Shown piece by piece: positions 43,736 through 54,472 of a DNA stretch of 64,000 nucleotides (position 1 is its first letter; each line of letters opens with the position of its first letter). Both the position numbers and the translations under genes were made by a program. Origin of the DNA: Pectinophora gossypiella (lineage: Eukaryota; Arthropoda; Insecta; Lepidoptera; Gelechiidae); contig NC_065415.1 in NCBI RefSeq assembly GCF_024362695.1, positions 13,681,438 to 13,745,437 of the forward strand, written 5' to 3'. Below the pieces are notes generated by a model, which was not told the DNA's origin, did not search any database, and was given only the letters and a program-made list of their open reading frames with translations.

Positions 43736-43846
43736 TGTGTCTTAGTGGTAGGCAAACGTATATAGTTGGTATATAGGTACACCCACTCCTCACCAGCTAT
43801 GTTAAGTCCCAAGTAATAGAGAGCAAGCCTATTGCCATTAACCAGG
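43736..43846 (-). repeat. Repeat J copy
   Basis: ACCCACTCCTCACCAGCTAT and GTTAAGTCCCAAGTAATAGA are the reverse of 14385-14450. 43847-44317 is AT-rich and unclassified. Confidence 0.5.
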
Positions 43847-44317
43847 CGAAAATCCAGGAGACCACGTGATATTTATTATTTTTTATTTATTTATTTATAA
43901 AAAAAGGTACACCAACAGCCTATATAATAATAAATTAATAATAATAATATTTTTTCTTAATTACACTCGCATTCTAGCTGACGGACATCAACAGAGAAAG
44001 ATGTAAAATTCCGAATTTAAAAAATGAATTTTTTAAATGTGCGAACATAAAAAATACATTAGACCTACATCAATCTTTCGTAATCAGATCTCATCGGTTT
44101 TTCAACGTTATTACAAGTTTTTGCCCTCCGACCCGACGTCTGACCTGGCTTAGGATTTGCTTGTAGGATAGTAATCTACTCAACTAAGTAGATATATAGA
44201 TGGGCAAAGCCTAAAAGGCTCGAAGAAGTGTTAACAACATAAATCATTTATGCATGGCCAGAGACGTAAATTAGAACTTAGGATAGAAGTTACTTAGAGA
44301 TCTAATAGTCTTAGGTA

Positions 44318-44464
44318 TCTTCGTCTATAGTGTGGGTTGTGAAGAGAATTACCAATCTCGTCAACCCGGGTTATTATTAAGCCGCCAAAGGCCCCTGACA
44401 TGGCTCATGAAACGTTTACCCACTTACGAGTAAGTAAGTAGTAACAGGGACCAACGCCGCAACG
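44318..44464 (-). mobile_element. SINE-A 3' half
   Basis: TATAGTGTGGGTTGTGAAG, GCCGCCAAAGGCCCCTGACA and AAGTAGTAACAGGGACCAAC, ending at the core. Confidence 0.8.
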
Positions 44465-44646
44465 CTAGACTTTTACCGTTAGAAAATCACCCAAATTATA
44501 AGTGGCAAATTAATGGGTAAATAGTAAAAAACTATTCTCTGGTAGGCTAGTATCGAGAACCTCTGATTAATATGAATGTGATCTTTACTGCTTTGATGAA
44601 ATATGTACCTAGGTAGAGACGGGTCGAATCTTTAGTCTACAGTAAC

Positions 44647-45167
44647 ATAAACAGCCTATATACGTCCTACTGCTGGACACAGGCCTCCCTTCAATCAACC
44701 AGAGAGGGTATGGAGTATACTCCACAACACTGCTTCACTGCGGGTTGGTGGAGGTGTTATTAAGGATAAAGCCGGGCCCAACGGCTTAACTTGCCCTCCG
44801 AAGAATCATTTTACATTTTCGGACAATCAGGGGGGTTAAGATAGCCACATCGAAGCAATTCATCTAAGAAAGCAATATTGCTATTTGAAATTTGTTTGCA
44901 TTGCGCACTTACTTTTATATGCGTAAATGTCAAATTGCAACATTACTTTCTAAGATAAATTGCTTTGATGTGGTTATTTTAACCCCCCAGTCCACATGTC
45001 ACGTAAAATCATACAGCAATACGGACCTACGTGGATTGCATAGTATATATATTATATATTTAGATATAAAAGAAAAAAAAACTCAAATTCTAATTAATAC
45101 CTACCAACAATTCTGAACGAATAAATATAATTTAGGAGCCTAACCACTAGACCACGGAAGCTGTTTT
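44647..45167 (-). mobile_element. SINE-B interrupted by MITE-2
   Basis: 44647-44829 is the SINE-B 3' two-thirds (CAGCCTATATACGTCCTACT ... TTTTCGGACAATCAG). MITE-2 follows at 44830-44989. The matching SINE-B head (GCCTAACCACTAGACCACGG) reappears at 45135-45167, so the two belong to one old SINE opened by insertion, with part of the middle replaced. Confidence 0.7.
44830..44989. mobile_element. MITE-2 fold-back copy
   Basis: GGGGGGTTAAGATAGCCACA inverted as TGTGGTTATTTTAACCCCCC, with GCAATATTGCTATTTGA arms. Confidence 0.85.
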
Positions 45168-45489
45168 ACTAACAAATATTGGTGTAAAAAAAAGAATTTG
45201 ATTAGACCATGCCGATAGCCGCTTAATATTGTAGATCGATTCAATCAACAAACGCCACCAGGCGACGAGCCTCGCATAGCTGATTAAAGCAATGTTTCAG
45301 AGTTAATTAAACGCCATTTTCTCAGATAGGTATCGCCTGAATTTCATAAATAGAGGCCGTAAATTAATTGTTTTCACCTGAAGCCGACGAACGAAGTATC
45401 AAGTCTGCCAAATTGTCTGTTTGCACGGTTAATTATATTGGTTTTTAAGGAAAGTCACTGTTGGCATGTGGTTGGAGGAGCGTACCGGG

Positions 45490-45690
45490 CTTTCACCAAT
45501 GACTTATTAATTTATTTTTAGTGCAGTTATCACTAATTTATTTTTAGGTAGTGCAGTTATCACTAACAGTTGGCACGTTGGTCAAACAGAAAGCTCGGTG
45601 TGGGTACTTATGCTGTGGTACTTAGTTCACCTTGCGATGGATGTACCTCTGACTACCCTAATTAGGATATCGTCGTGATAATTTAAAAGA
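45490..45690 (+). repeat. Repeat G with internal short duplication
   Basis: GTGCAGTTATCACTAA occurs twice (45520 and 45550) with TTATTTTTAG between; about 60 bp of the usual middle are missing. Ends GATGGATGTACCTCTGACTA. 45168-45489 before it is unclassified. Confidence 0.65.
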
Positions 45691-45704
45691 AGTGAACTGT
45701 TGGA

Positions 45705-45875
45705 ATATATACATAAACACACGCCGGTAATCCCTAATGGAGTAGACGCAGACACAAGTAATCAAAGACAACGTGCAGCTGTTCATACGAAGTTCTAAGA
45801 TGGATGTGATGAAACTTGTACTGACAAGGGATCAGCCTATCGACCATAACATTAGTTTACCATATTAGAAATTAC
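45705..45875 (+). repeat. Unclassified LINE-linked repeat
   Basis: ACACGCCGGTAATCCCTAAT, CAAGTAATCAAAGACAACGT, then GGGATCAGCCTATCGACCAT. Confidence 0.55.
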
Positions 45876-47190
45876 ACAATCTTTCATTTTTATTTTCCTT
45901 CACAATTTTAATCATTCTATAAGTAAAACAAATATAATATTTTGATAGCGAAAATCTAAGTACTACCCACTACGATATCTGACGAAAAAAGAATGCTAAA
46001 TTACAATCTCACCTGTCTGCAAAAGGGATAAAGGCGAAAAATAATGACTGTAGAATGTCTTTATCAGAGTCTAAGCAAAAAAAATACCTTCACAAAAACA
46101 GACGTTTTGCTAAGTAATGTTCCAAACAAATGGCCTGTAATAAAAACGAGTCAATTTGCGAAACATTATTTGAGCTTCAGTGTTGCATTTAATCCATTTG
46201 TACGGAATGGATAAAAGTATAAAAGGCACAATGGAAGGGTGGAAGATAATAATAATAATAGCGTCGTAGCACACTGCTACGCCGTAGGATGAACGGGTGC
46301 TACGGATATTGCTTATCTACGAAACTAGCAGTTCATAGATAAATGTAGAAAATAGCGTAAGTATTTTATATTAACGTTTTCTTTAATAGTGCCGGAGTTA
46401 TACAGGACAAAAGAGAATCTTGAATTTGAATTAGTGACGTGACAATAAAAAATATTGTCGTGATAATTTTATAATGAATAAAAAAATGTTTTTAATATAA
46501 TTACACAAAATTTACCCGTTTGTAATTTCATTGATAAGATACTTGGGCTGGCAAGATGGAAATCTACTTCTTTAGAAGTACATTAACATTTATTTTGCGT
46601 AGGTAGGTCCTTGTTACGTAGACAACTTATCAAAATAAGTAAATAATCGAATGTCGTATGTATTTCCTTTTAATGGATGCCTTGTACCCAATTTTTCCTC
46701 AAACCTTTATAAGATCAAATGTCTGTCAATGTATCATTCAATTGGGAATTTTATCAGTCTTCGTACTGTTTCTAGGTAATAAATTTTATTCTAAAGTACC
46801 TATTTGCCAGCTGGCTATCGTAAATATAAAGATCATTATGTTATACACGTGATTACGTTTAAATTGCTTGTTTACTTTAGAAAATGTCTTCTTTATAATA
46901 ATATAAATTATCATAACGTACAACTGCAACTGGTGCTGATATATTGATAAAAACGACTTGGCAAAACAATTAGGTAGATGAGAGAAAACATAATCTAAGG
47001 AGTCACTGTGAGAGTCTTCCCAATGTAGATAGTCGGAACCGAATCAGGTAAGTTAATCTCTATTCTTTTAATACGTTTCCCTCAAAACGTTACTATATAA
47101 TCACCGTAATGTTTATAAATAACTGTAATTAATTCAGCAAAAAGCTATCCTGCATGAAAATTGAGTAAACTTTATATAATTTACCTTCCC
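45876..47190. other. AT-rich repeat-poor stretch
   Basis: No repeat family and no supported frame was recognised in about 1.3 kb. Confidence 0.4.
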
Positions 47191-47414
47191 TTTAGGATTG
47201 AATTGATGGCTTCGTTACAGCGATAACGAGAAAAAACGTTAATGAAGACACAAAATATCCTATCCCGTAATAATGGTTACAAATACGACACGACGTTTAC
47301 TCGTACAGCCATCAGATACGAGCGTCAAAAACATAAATACGACAACAAATGGACGTACGAAACCATCCGTATCTAATGACAGTTTCAGTCACCTGATATT
47401 GCCAGGTACTCACC

Positions 47415-47640
47415 TATTCCGCGCCACCGAATCCTTTCCACAAACGTTCAATCAAGCACAGCTCCGCCCGAACGGCAAAAGACGTTGTATCTTTTTTATC
47501 AATTTTTCAATAAAACCGGCGTAACTCGAGAAATCTGTTTTTAGCGGACGGCGGGCACGTGCGAGCGCCCGGGACCGTCGGACGAAACTAGGAGCTCACA
47601 GTGTTTCGAACCCGAACTGCGAGTAACAGAGATAGAGCTA
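47415..47640 (-). promoter_or_regulatory. Possible GC-rich promoter with a first-exon donor
   Basis: Against AT-rich flanks, 47540-47590 is GC-rich and holds an E-box CACGTG (47556-47561). Reading leftward, CGGTGGCGCGGAATAG|GTGAGT gives a strong splice donor near 47415. No ATG-initiated protein leads into it, so it would be an untranslated first exon. This is speculative; the overlapping plus-strand 83-codon frame is not a gene I recognise. Confidence 0.25.
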
Positions 47641-48029
47641 TACGCATAAAAGGGACAGAAGAAGGTGCAGAGGTGCGCAGGAAAGAATTAGATGTTTATA
47701 TGGGCTACGTGTAATAGGATAACAGAAACGCGTGAGAACTTTTCGCTAGTCTGGAGTGCGAGGAGTTAATGAAGACCCGAGTACTCGAAGAGGAGAAGCC
47801 TCTTCAGTGGAGATGGGCGAAATCAACGGAAAACATGACGAAAGGTTGCACTAAAGCTTTGATGTAGAGCTCTCTGACCCGTTCTCTTTACGGATACTTT
47901 CATCACGTTACCAATTACAATATATCCTGTTACTTGGAAGTTCCATTGCTTTATTTACACGCCTGCCTATTCATATTTTTGAGTATATATTATGTAGGTA
48001 TTTTGAGTCTGTACCCCGCTACCGGATTA

Positions 48030-48200
48030 TCTTAACTTCAGTTTTTACTAAAACAGTTGACTCGACCATTATAGACGGCGATATGGCTCATGTTGGTCTA
48101 ACAGAAATGTCGGTGAGGTGTGAACACTTAGTCCATCTTGTGACGGATGTACCTTTGACTACTCCATTTGGGATAATATCCTATATATTACGTAACGTTG
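48030..48200 (+). repeat. Repeat G copy
   Basis: TTAACTTCAGTTTTTACTAA, TTATAGACGGCGATATGGCT, CATCTTGTGACGGATGTACC. 47641-48029 before it and 48201-48805 after it are unclassified. Confidence 0.7.
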
Positions 48201-48805
48201 AGACTGTAACAGAATTTATAAGTAATAAGTAAGTACTTAAAATGAAGTGAAAATGCTCTTAGAAATAAATACTATGCTATACTTAAACTATTCTGAAAGC
48301 TTGTAGCTAAATTAAACTTGTGAATCGAAAACAATGGATGATTATACCTTTGTTTTATTCTATTTTCATCTATTTTAATAGTTCGGCAACAAAAGGGTAG
48401 ATGAGTGACCATTATTAGGTAATGTTTTGAAAGGACTGTCCCTATAGTAACGTAATTTATACATCAATAGACTGCCCTGTATTTCCTCACTGTATTTCAA
48501 ACTGATAACAAAAAAATATAATTTCCAAACTGTCCTAAGAGTATGCTTACTACGGCATACGACCACGGCTATCTCTTAGACATCACTATGGGAAAGAATT
48601 TCAGAGAAATATTTTCTTGTTTCATACTTTTTGGGAGCGCGTCTTCTGCGCAGTCGGGATTTAGTTTTTAAACTTTATTTTTATATTATATTTTTTGATA
48701 CCAAAAGCAACTGCATGGTATATCTTACTTAAGGATAAATTATGTATTAAGACTTTATATTTTTAGAAAATGATGTTTATATCCAACGCAACGAGAATTA
48801 AACCA

Positions 48806-48943
48806 CTAATATAACATAACATAACATAACATAAATAACCTATATACGTCCCACTGCTGGGCACAGGCCTCCCCTCAATCAACCGGAGGGGGTATGGAGC
48901 ATACTCCACCACGCTGCTCCAATGCGGGTTGGTGGAGGTGTGT
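48806..48943 (-). mobile_element. SINE-B 3' fragment after an ATAAC microsatellite
   Basis: Four AACAT units (48811-48833) precede CTATATACGTCCCACTGCTG...ACCACGCTGCTCCAATGCGG. Truncated at the core. Confidence 0.8.
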
Positions 48944-48959
48944 GAAACCACTAATATAC

Positions 48960-49077
48960 TGATACTTATTTATTTTTAATGTGATTTAAGTGCAATAAAG
49001 AGTTTTTGTATTCTATTGTATTGTGTTGTGCTGTGTTGTGTTGTGTTGTGTTGTGTTGTGTTGTGTTGTGTTGTGTC
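48960..49077 (+). repeat. LINE tail expanded into a GTGTT pentanucleotide microsatellite
   Basis: GTGCAATAAAGAGTTTTTGT leads into TATTGTATTGTGTTGTG and about nine GTGTT units. Related tails at 3525 and 59252 end in short TTGTA repeats, so the array likely grew from a retrotransposon tail by a point change and slippage. Confidence 0.75.
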
Positions 49078-49119
49078 GTAAAGTGCAAAATACTTTATTA
49101 ATAGATACTAATTTATCAA

Positions 49120-49380
49120 TACGTGGTAGCCCAGTTGGAAAAACGCTTGACTCTCACTGTGAAGTCGCAGGTTGGACTCGAATACCAATGAGTTTTAAAC
49201 TAGTTGTAATGTGCTCAGCAGTGAAGGAAATCATCGTGAAGAATCTACACCCGCGAGAAACATATTTTTGGAGGTACATGGCCTAACCAGTAATTGGGGT
49301 TTCACTTCTCTTCCTCATTTTCGGTAAATGGAACTCGTGGAAAAAAGGGATAGCGCTAAGATGATAAATAAATCCATTAT
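49120..49380 (+). mobile_element. SINE-D copy
   Basis: ACGTGGTAGCCCAGTTGGAA head, GTAATGTGCTCAGCAGTGAA, ATTTTTGGAGGTACATGGCC and GGGATAGCGCTAAGATGAT. The central cassette GACTGCCTGTCTGAC is absent. Confidence 0.75.
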
Positions 49381-49640
49381 TATAACATAAAATTGCGAAG
49401 CGCGGGCATGTCAAAAACTGTAAAAAACCCTAAAGACACTCCAATGGGAATTAATAAAGCGATTCCATTGCTGACGATTTTGACAAATTCAATAAAAGAA
49501 ATCCAATTTTAATACAAAGGATGCGGCCTGAACAAAATTTTGCCGTAACGTTAATAGTTGTCAAACTGATGTAACTTAAAAAAATATGAAATGGGAAAAA
49601 ATAAACAGCAGCCGTGTGAAGTGCTTCATCCGTATATGCC

Positions 49641-49802
49641 TTTTTTGACGTGACTTATAGTACTTACCGCAAATGACATTAACCACTTGGCCGGACGAAT
49701 GGGGAGCGCTGAGGGCTCTGACCCGGTACAAAATTTCAGACAATCGGGTGGAGGGTGCCCAGTTGGGCGTGAAACTGGGCTCAGGGCGTCATCTGAGAAG
49801 CT
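49641..49802 (-). mobile_element. LINE-E copy
   Basis: TTTTTTGACGTGACTTATAG, GGCCGGACGAATGGGGAGCG, CCAGTTGGGCGTGAAACTGG. 5'-truncated. A CA microsatellite lies beyond, at 49925-49945. Confidence 0.8.
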
Positions 49803-50314
49803 AAATACGGTTGGTTATTTGGGAGATGTCGCCTTAAGCATTATGGTCAGACTGCTGTGTTGTATTTATAGTAATTGTGTTTTGTTTCTGTGCTGTCATT
49901 CATATACCTACACATACCCTTGCACTCACACACACACACATACACTCACACTCATTAGTAAACTGTAATTTGGTAACGAATATTATGTGTGTAATAGATT
50001 TTTGTATTAATTTCTTTCTATTTTTTTACTGGAACCAAAAATACAAGTTGAAATATAATTATAGATTTACTTGTTTCCAAAAAACTCATGTTTTCATAAT
50101 ACTGAATTTACTAAAACTATTGTCCGCCTTACTGCTTGCGTATGTCTTACGTGTATTATAGGAATTACAGACATATATTTATACACTCCATTACGCTGAT
50201 CCATGACCCCTCTATCAAATTTAGGGAAGGCCTGTTCCCAGCTGCTTCGGGCTAATTTATGTGGATGCCACAAAAAATACAATATATTTTTAATTACAAT
50301 TTATTTATTTGGTT

Positions 50315-50422
50315 CACACCTCCACCAACCCGCATTGGAGCAGCGTGGTGGAGTATGCTCCATACCCTCTCCGGTTGATTGAGGGGAGGCCTGTGCCCAG
50401 CAGTGGGACGTATATAGGTGTC
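50315..50422 (+). mobile_element. SINE-B 3' half
   Basis: CACCTCCACCAACCCGCATT to CAGCAGTGGGACGTATATAG. Confidence 0.85.
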
Positions 50423-50467
50423 AGACGTATTTATTTGGTTAATTAACGTCTTTCCTAAAGGCTTGGT

Positions 50468-50865
50468 AGCCGTGGTAGCCTAGTTGGTAGAACGCTTGAT
50501 TCTCACTTTGAGGTCGCAGGTTCGAATCCCAGCATAGGCCTAAACCAATAGTTTTCGAATTTGTTTGTTTTTTGTTTTTTGTTTTGTTTTGTGTTTTTTT
50601 TGTGTTTTTGTTTTGTTTTTTGTTTGGATTATAAATTATTATCACGTGCTCAGCGGTGAAGGATAACATCGTGAGAAAACCCACATTCCCGAGAAATGTA
50701 TCCTAATGTATGGAGGTATGTGAACTAATCTATAGTAGGCTGGTTTTCTCTTCGCGGGTTGGAAGGTCAGACAGGCAGTCGCTTCTGTATAAAACTGGTC
50801 CTGTCAAATCTTCAAGTTAGGTAAGCGGACCCCGAGAAAACGGGATAACGCTAGGGAGATGGTGG
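50468..50865 (+). mobile_element. SINE-D, full length with a TTTTG-rich insert
   Basis: Head GTAGCCTAGTTGGTAGAACG with B box GGTTCGAATCCC. 50562-50625 is a TTTTGT-type low-complexity expansion. Then TGCTCAGCGGTGAAGGATAA, GGTTTTCTCTTCGCGGGTTG, AGACAGGCAGTCGCTTCTGT, and the terminus AACGCTAGGGAGATG. Confidence 0.85.
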
Positions 50866-50929
50866 TTAATGTCGTCCGTCTAGGACCAAATTGGAGATGA
50901 CCATAGAAAATAGATGACCATAGTTTAGT

Positions 50930-51030
50930 ACGATCTACTCCGAACCGATGTGTGTGTATGAAACGATTGATGAACACAAGAGAAGTGTGGCAAAATTGAA
51001 TCAAATGGAATTCCATAGATTCTGCTTACC
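50930..51030 (+). pseudogene. LINE-I C-terminal fragment, decayed
   Basis: CGATCTACTCCGAACCGATG, ATGAAACGATTGATGAACAC and GGAATTCCATAGATTCTGCT follow the order of 61437-61569, with deletions that break the frame. 51031-51335 is unclassified. Confidence 0.6.
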
Positions 51031-51335
51031 TGAGTGAGTTTAAGAATGTATGTGTGTAATTATTTTATCATACGACAGGACCTCAAAATGTATATTTTTT
51101 GAGTTACAACTATTGGAGTGCGAACAGATTAAAACGGGCAGTAAATTAACTTCGGCCGAAAATCATTCGCGTGGAATACATAAAATAAATAGTCCTCCGT
51201 TCTTTGTTTTCTAACTTAACGACATATTCACCTGCCGTAATCGACGTAGTTAAAGTTTAAGTTACGCCACTGGGTGTGACTTGTATATTGAAGTCGTTCG
51301 AAGCTATGTTTTTTTTATTTTGTTGATTTTGTAAT

Positions 51336-51654
51336 GACCTCCGTGGTCCAGTGGTTGAGCGTTGGGCTCACGATCCCGAGGTCCTGGGTTCGATTCCCGG
51401 AGGGGACATATCACAAAAAATACTTTGTGGTCCCTAGTTTGGTTAGGACATTACAGGCTGATCACCTGATTGTCCGAAAGTAAGATGATCCGTGCTTCGG
51501 AAGGCACGTTAAGCCGTTGGTCCCGGTTACTACTTTACTGATGTAAGTAAGTAGTCGTTACATGAGCCATATCAGGGGCCTTTGGCGGCTCAATAGTGAC
51601 CCCGACACCAAGGTTGTTGGGGTTGGTAATCCACCTCACAACCCACACGATAGA
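51336..51654 (+). mobile_element. SINE-A, full length
   Basis: A box (GGTCCAGTGGTTGAGCG) and B box (GGTTCGATTCCC) are intact. Then CTAGTTTGGTTAGGACATT, the core, GCCTTTGGCGGCTCAAT and the terminus CACAACCCACACGATAGAA. It ends directly on a LINE-F remnant. Confidence 0.9.
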
Positions 51655-51838
51655 ACCAGAACCTTCTCTTTAATCTGTTCCATGTAAGCTCTTCTTGGTC
51701 TTCCCTTCCTCTCTTTCCTTGTAGCTTCCCTTCTATGATGTTTTTAATAAATTCGTCGTGTCTTATTAAGTGTCCAATCATCTTGCCTCTTCTGTCATCA
51801 ATAACTCGCAATATTTGTTTCTTTTCTCTTACTAGCAC
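51655..51838 (-). pseudogene. LINE-F reverse-transcriptase C-terminal fragment
   Basis: Minus strand reads REKKQILRVIDDRRGKMIGH, LIRHDEFIKNIIEGKLQGKR, GR; then a one-base deletion shifts the frame away from the expected GRPRRAYMEQIKEK. The GHxxRHDxxxKxIIEG block is typical of the region just before the C-terminus of RTE-like proteins. The SINE-A cuts it off. Confidence 0.75.
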
Positions 51839-51966
51839 TTCGTCATAAATTCATAATAAAACTTAATACAATATGATTAAAAATATACACTAACGCATAT
51901 TTTGAATCACGGGCCTTTTTACGGGAATTGGCGTGTTCTTATCTCTCTCTCTCTCCTTGGCATTTA

Positions 51967-52110
51967 TTATTCCCATCTGATGGTGGGGTCTGCCTTCTTC
52001 GTACTTCTCTTCCACTTCGCTCTATCGGACGTGTCGTTCTCGGAGACATTGCACATACACAGGTCCTTTTTGACCACATCCGATTTTGGCGTGTTCTTAT
52101 GTGTTATGTA
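51967..52110 (-). pseudogene. Non-LTR reverse-transcriptase C-terminus, another lineage
   Basis: Minus strand frame reads SDVVKKDLCMCNVSENDTSD, RAKWKRSTKKADPTIRWE, stop at 51967. The DxVKKD...DRAKWxRxxKKADP pattern fits the C-terminal tail of an RTE/R-type LINE protein distinct from LINE-F and LINE-I. In frame over about 45 codons. 52111-52474 upstream is unclassified. Confidence 0.7.
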
Positions 52111-52474
52111 AATATGCATTGTCTTTTAACTAGATAAAGCAATAAATTTTATTTTAACTTTATGTAGCTCTGTCTAATTCAGGGGGATTACATTTTGTTA
52201 ATGTACCTACGTAAGTATGTGCCTGAACTATTTAACCTGTAACAAATGAGCCTAACCTAAGGGCTCATACATAAGTATTAGCAGGTATTATCTAGTCAGG
52301 CAGTAAATTTATCACTGGACCCTAAACGCAGTATACATTTTAGATAGTAGTGTCACAACTACTTAGCATTTATTAAAGCAATATCATAGACAACTTGTAT
52401 CCACTTGTAGAAGTCCTATGACTACGTATCAACACTCAGCAATGGCTACAAGTTATGATGGTTATAATGAACCT

Positions 52475-52672
52475 TATGATGACGAGGGATCAGCCTATCG
52501 CCCATAACAACTGTGCATCATATTAGAAAGGAAAGACCAAGGGACGAAGAAGAGCTTACATGGAACAGATTAAAGGGAAGGTGAACGTCGCGTCTTATAA
52601 GGAAGTGAAATAATTGGCCATTGATAGAATGGAGAATGCTACACCGACAAGAACGCGACTCTTAATGATGAT
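52475..52672 (+). pseudogene. LINE-F C-terminus joined to a LINE-linked repeat
   Basis: GAGGGATCAGCCTATCGCCC (52490) is fused to KGKTKGRRRAYMEQIKGKVN, VASYKEVK-stop, LAIDR; then a 5-nt deletion scrambles the WRMLHRQ end. Dead copy. Confidence 0.7.
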
Positions 52673-52826
52673 AATGTTAGAAAGGAGACAAATCCCTCTG
52701 TTGGATTTTACGACATGCCCGAGAAGACGAGCAGCTGCACAATTTTAATGTTTTTTATTTGCTTCCAGTCCAGCATAGAAGCTGGTATGGTCATCGGCAG
52801 TTATAAGCATTTCTATGGTATCACAT

Positions 52827-53135
52827 CTGATCGGTCTTGCGGTCTAGTAATTGGGCGTTGAGCCTATCCGGAGGTTTCAGTGGGGACATATCACAAATAT
52901 CACTTTATGAGCCCTAGTTTGGTAAGGTTACTGGCTTTTCACCCGGTTTTCCGAAAGTAAGATGATCCGTGCTTCGTGGGCTCGCTAAGCTGTTGGTCCC
53001 GGTTACTACTTACTGATGTAAGTACGTAGTCGTTACATGAGCCATGTCAGGGGCTTTTCGTGACTTAATAAAAACCCTGACACCAGAGTTGATGAGGTTG
53101 GTCATCCACCTCACAACCCACACGATAGAAGACGC
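52827..53135 (+). mobile_element. SINE-A, diverged near full length
   Basis: Weak A box (CGGTCTAGTAATTGGGCG), no clear B box, then TAGTTTGGTAAGG, core GTAAGATGATCCGTGCTTCG, and the end CACAACCCACACGATAGAAG. 53136-53659 is AT-rich. Confidence 0.75.
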
Positions 53136-53659
53136 ATTTGAACTCGGAAATTCATTACTGCTTAACTATCAAACTGTCCGTTGGCATATACTGTATTCAT
53201 CGGGGAAGGAATTAGGGTTTTCACATACTAATTTGATTGCCCGTAAAATCTTAGTGGAACGGTAAACATTAATGGCCAGCCGGGATTACCTCGAGGGTGA
53301 CTAAGGTCGAGTTTATTTATTTAATTAACAGATGCGAAGGTTCTTCTACCCTGTTTTTTTTACCTTTGTAAGGGACAAGTTTATGACCTAAATGTATATT
53401 TGGAATTTAATTTGACATAATTCAATTTATATTTTTGTATTGTTTTATAATAATTTTGTAAAGTTATTTGTATTGTACGATTAATAACTTTATAGTTTGA
53501 TAACTTTTTAATAATTTTGAAAGTAAGGGTAAACCTGTAAAATGTATGTAAGTTTTTACTTAATCGACTGCATGTCAAATATTTCTATTTTCTGGCGTGG
53601 GAATTAACAAACATACTTCCACATACATTATACACCACTCATGTACACATATACAAAGA

Positions 53660-53774
53660 TCGAGTTAAGCTGTTGCCGGCGTGCGTGTATGAAATGATGG
53701 AGGAAGCTAGAGAAGTGTGTCAGGATCGAAGCATATGGAATTCCATATTCCCTGCTTACCCCGGTGGGAAATAG
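53660..53774 (+). pseudogene. LINE-I reverse-transcriptase C-terminus
   Basis: From ATG at 53694: MMEEAREVCQDRSIWNSIFP AYPGGK then TAG at 53772. Upstream codons are frame-broken. Confidence 0.7.
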
Positions 53775-53924
53775 GCGTGAGTTTATGCATGCGCAGTTTT
53801 CACTATAAGACGACGATATTCGAGTATGCTGTGGTGTCCTTGGCCTCTAGGCTTACGGGCGTAATTTTAGGTAACTTAATTGAAAATCTAACCCAAACCT
53901 ACTGGGTATAACGTAGAACCCTTG

Positions 53925-54172
53925 CTCGGGGATTCGGGTGAAGACCTCAACGGCTGCAGAGAGGAGATCGGAGCCATGGGAAGGGCAATGCAGGACGGAA
54001 GGGGCAAGTCACAGGGGCAGCATTGAGAAATAGACCTGGGTTCCATCCCACCGCGTTAGACAGACCACTGCGAGGCGGAAGGCAAGAGCGAAACCACTGC
54101 CCTATTTTTACCTAAATAGTGGCATGGAGACTGCTACACCGACAAGAGCGTGGCTCTTAAATTAGTGATGAT
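53925..54172 (+). repeat. LINE 3'-region repeat
   Basis: GATTCGGGTGAAGACCTCAA, GGGCAATGCAGGACGGAAGG, GGCAAGAGCGAAACCACTGC, GACAAGAGCGTGGCTCTTAA. The WRMLHRQ codons are altered. Confidence 0.75.
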
Positions 54173-54472
54173 GAATTGAAATCTTACTGATAAATAACTG
54201 GCGATGTATGAAATAGCCTTAGGAATTTGCGCTCTGGAATTATGAATTTCAATACAGTTTCCATAATTATTATCGAGATAAGTAACTTCAGTATATAAAA
54301 TCACGTCTGGCGGATCGAGACGGAGCCACAAATCCTCAGAAATAACATTCAGTTGCTTATGGAATTTGAGGTTATTGATTAATAATAATCCGTCGCAGCG
54401 AAGGTAGACAGCTAAACAAATAAACTGAACCATATAACATAATCTCACGACTATATCTTGGGATACATCCAT
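54134..54472 (-). other. Unexplained 112-codon open frame, possible exon
   Basis: The N-terminal 20 codons come from repeat G. From about 54417 down to 54181 the peptide (…LRCDGLLLINNLKFHKQLNV…WLRLDPPDVILYTEVTYLDN…) is bounded by TTTATTTGTTTAG, acceptor-like, and TTATCA|GTAAGA, donor-like. No family recognised. Frames this long are expected by chance in AT-rich DNA, so this is a candidate only. Confidence 0.25.

Noticed and set aside
47273..47524. 83-codon plus-strand frame
   Set aside because: Lies over the possible minus-strand promoter; no domain and no donor or acceptor on its own strand.
53044..53265. 73-codon frame (and the similar one at 266-589)
   Set aside because: The first half is SINE-A sequence in each case.
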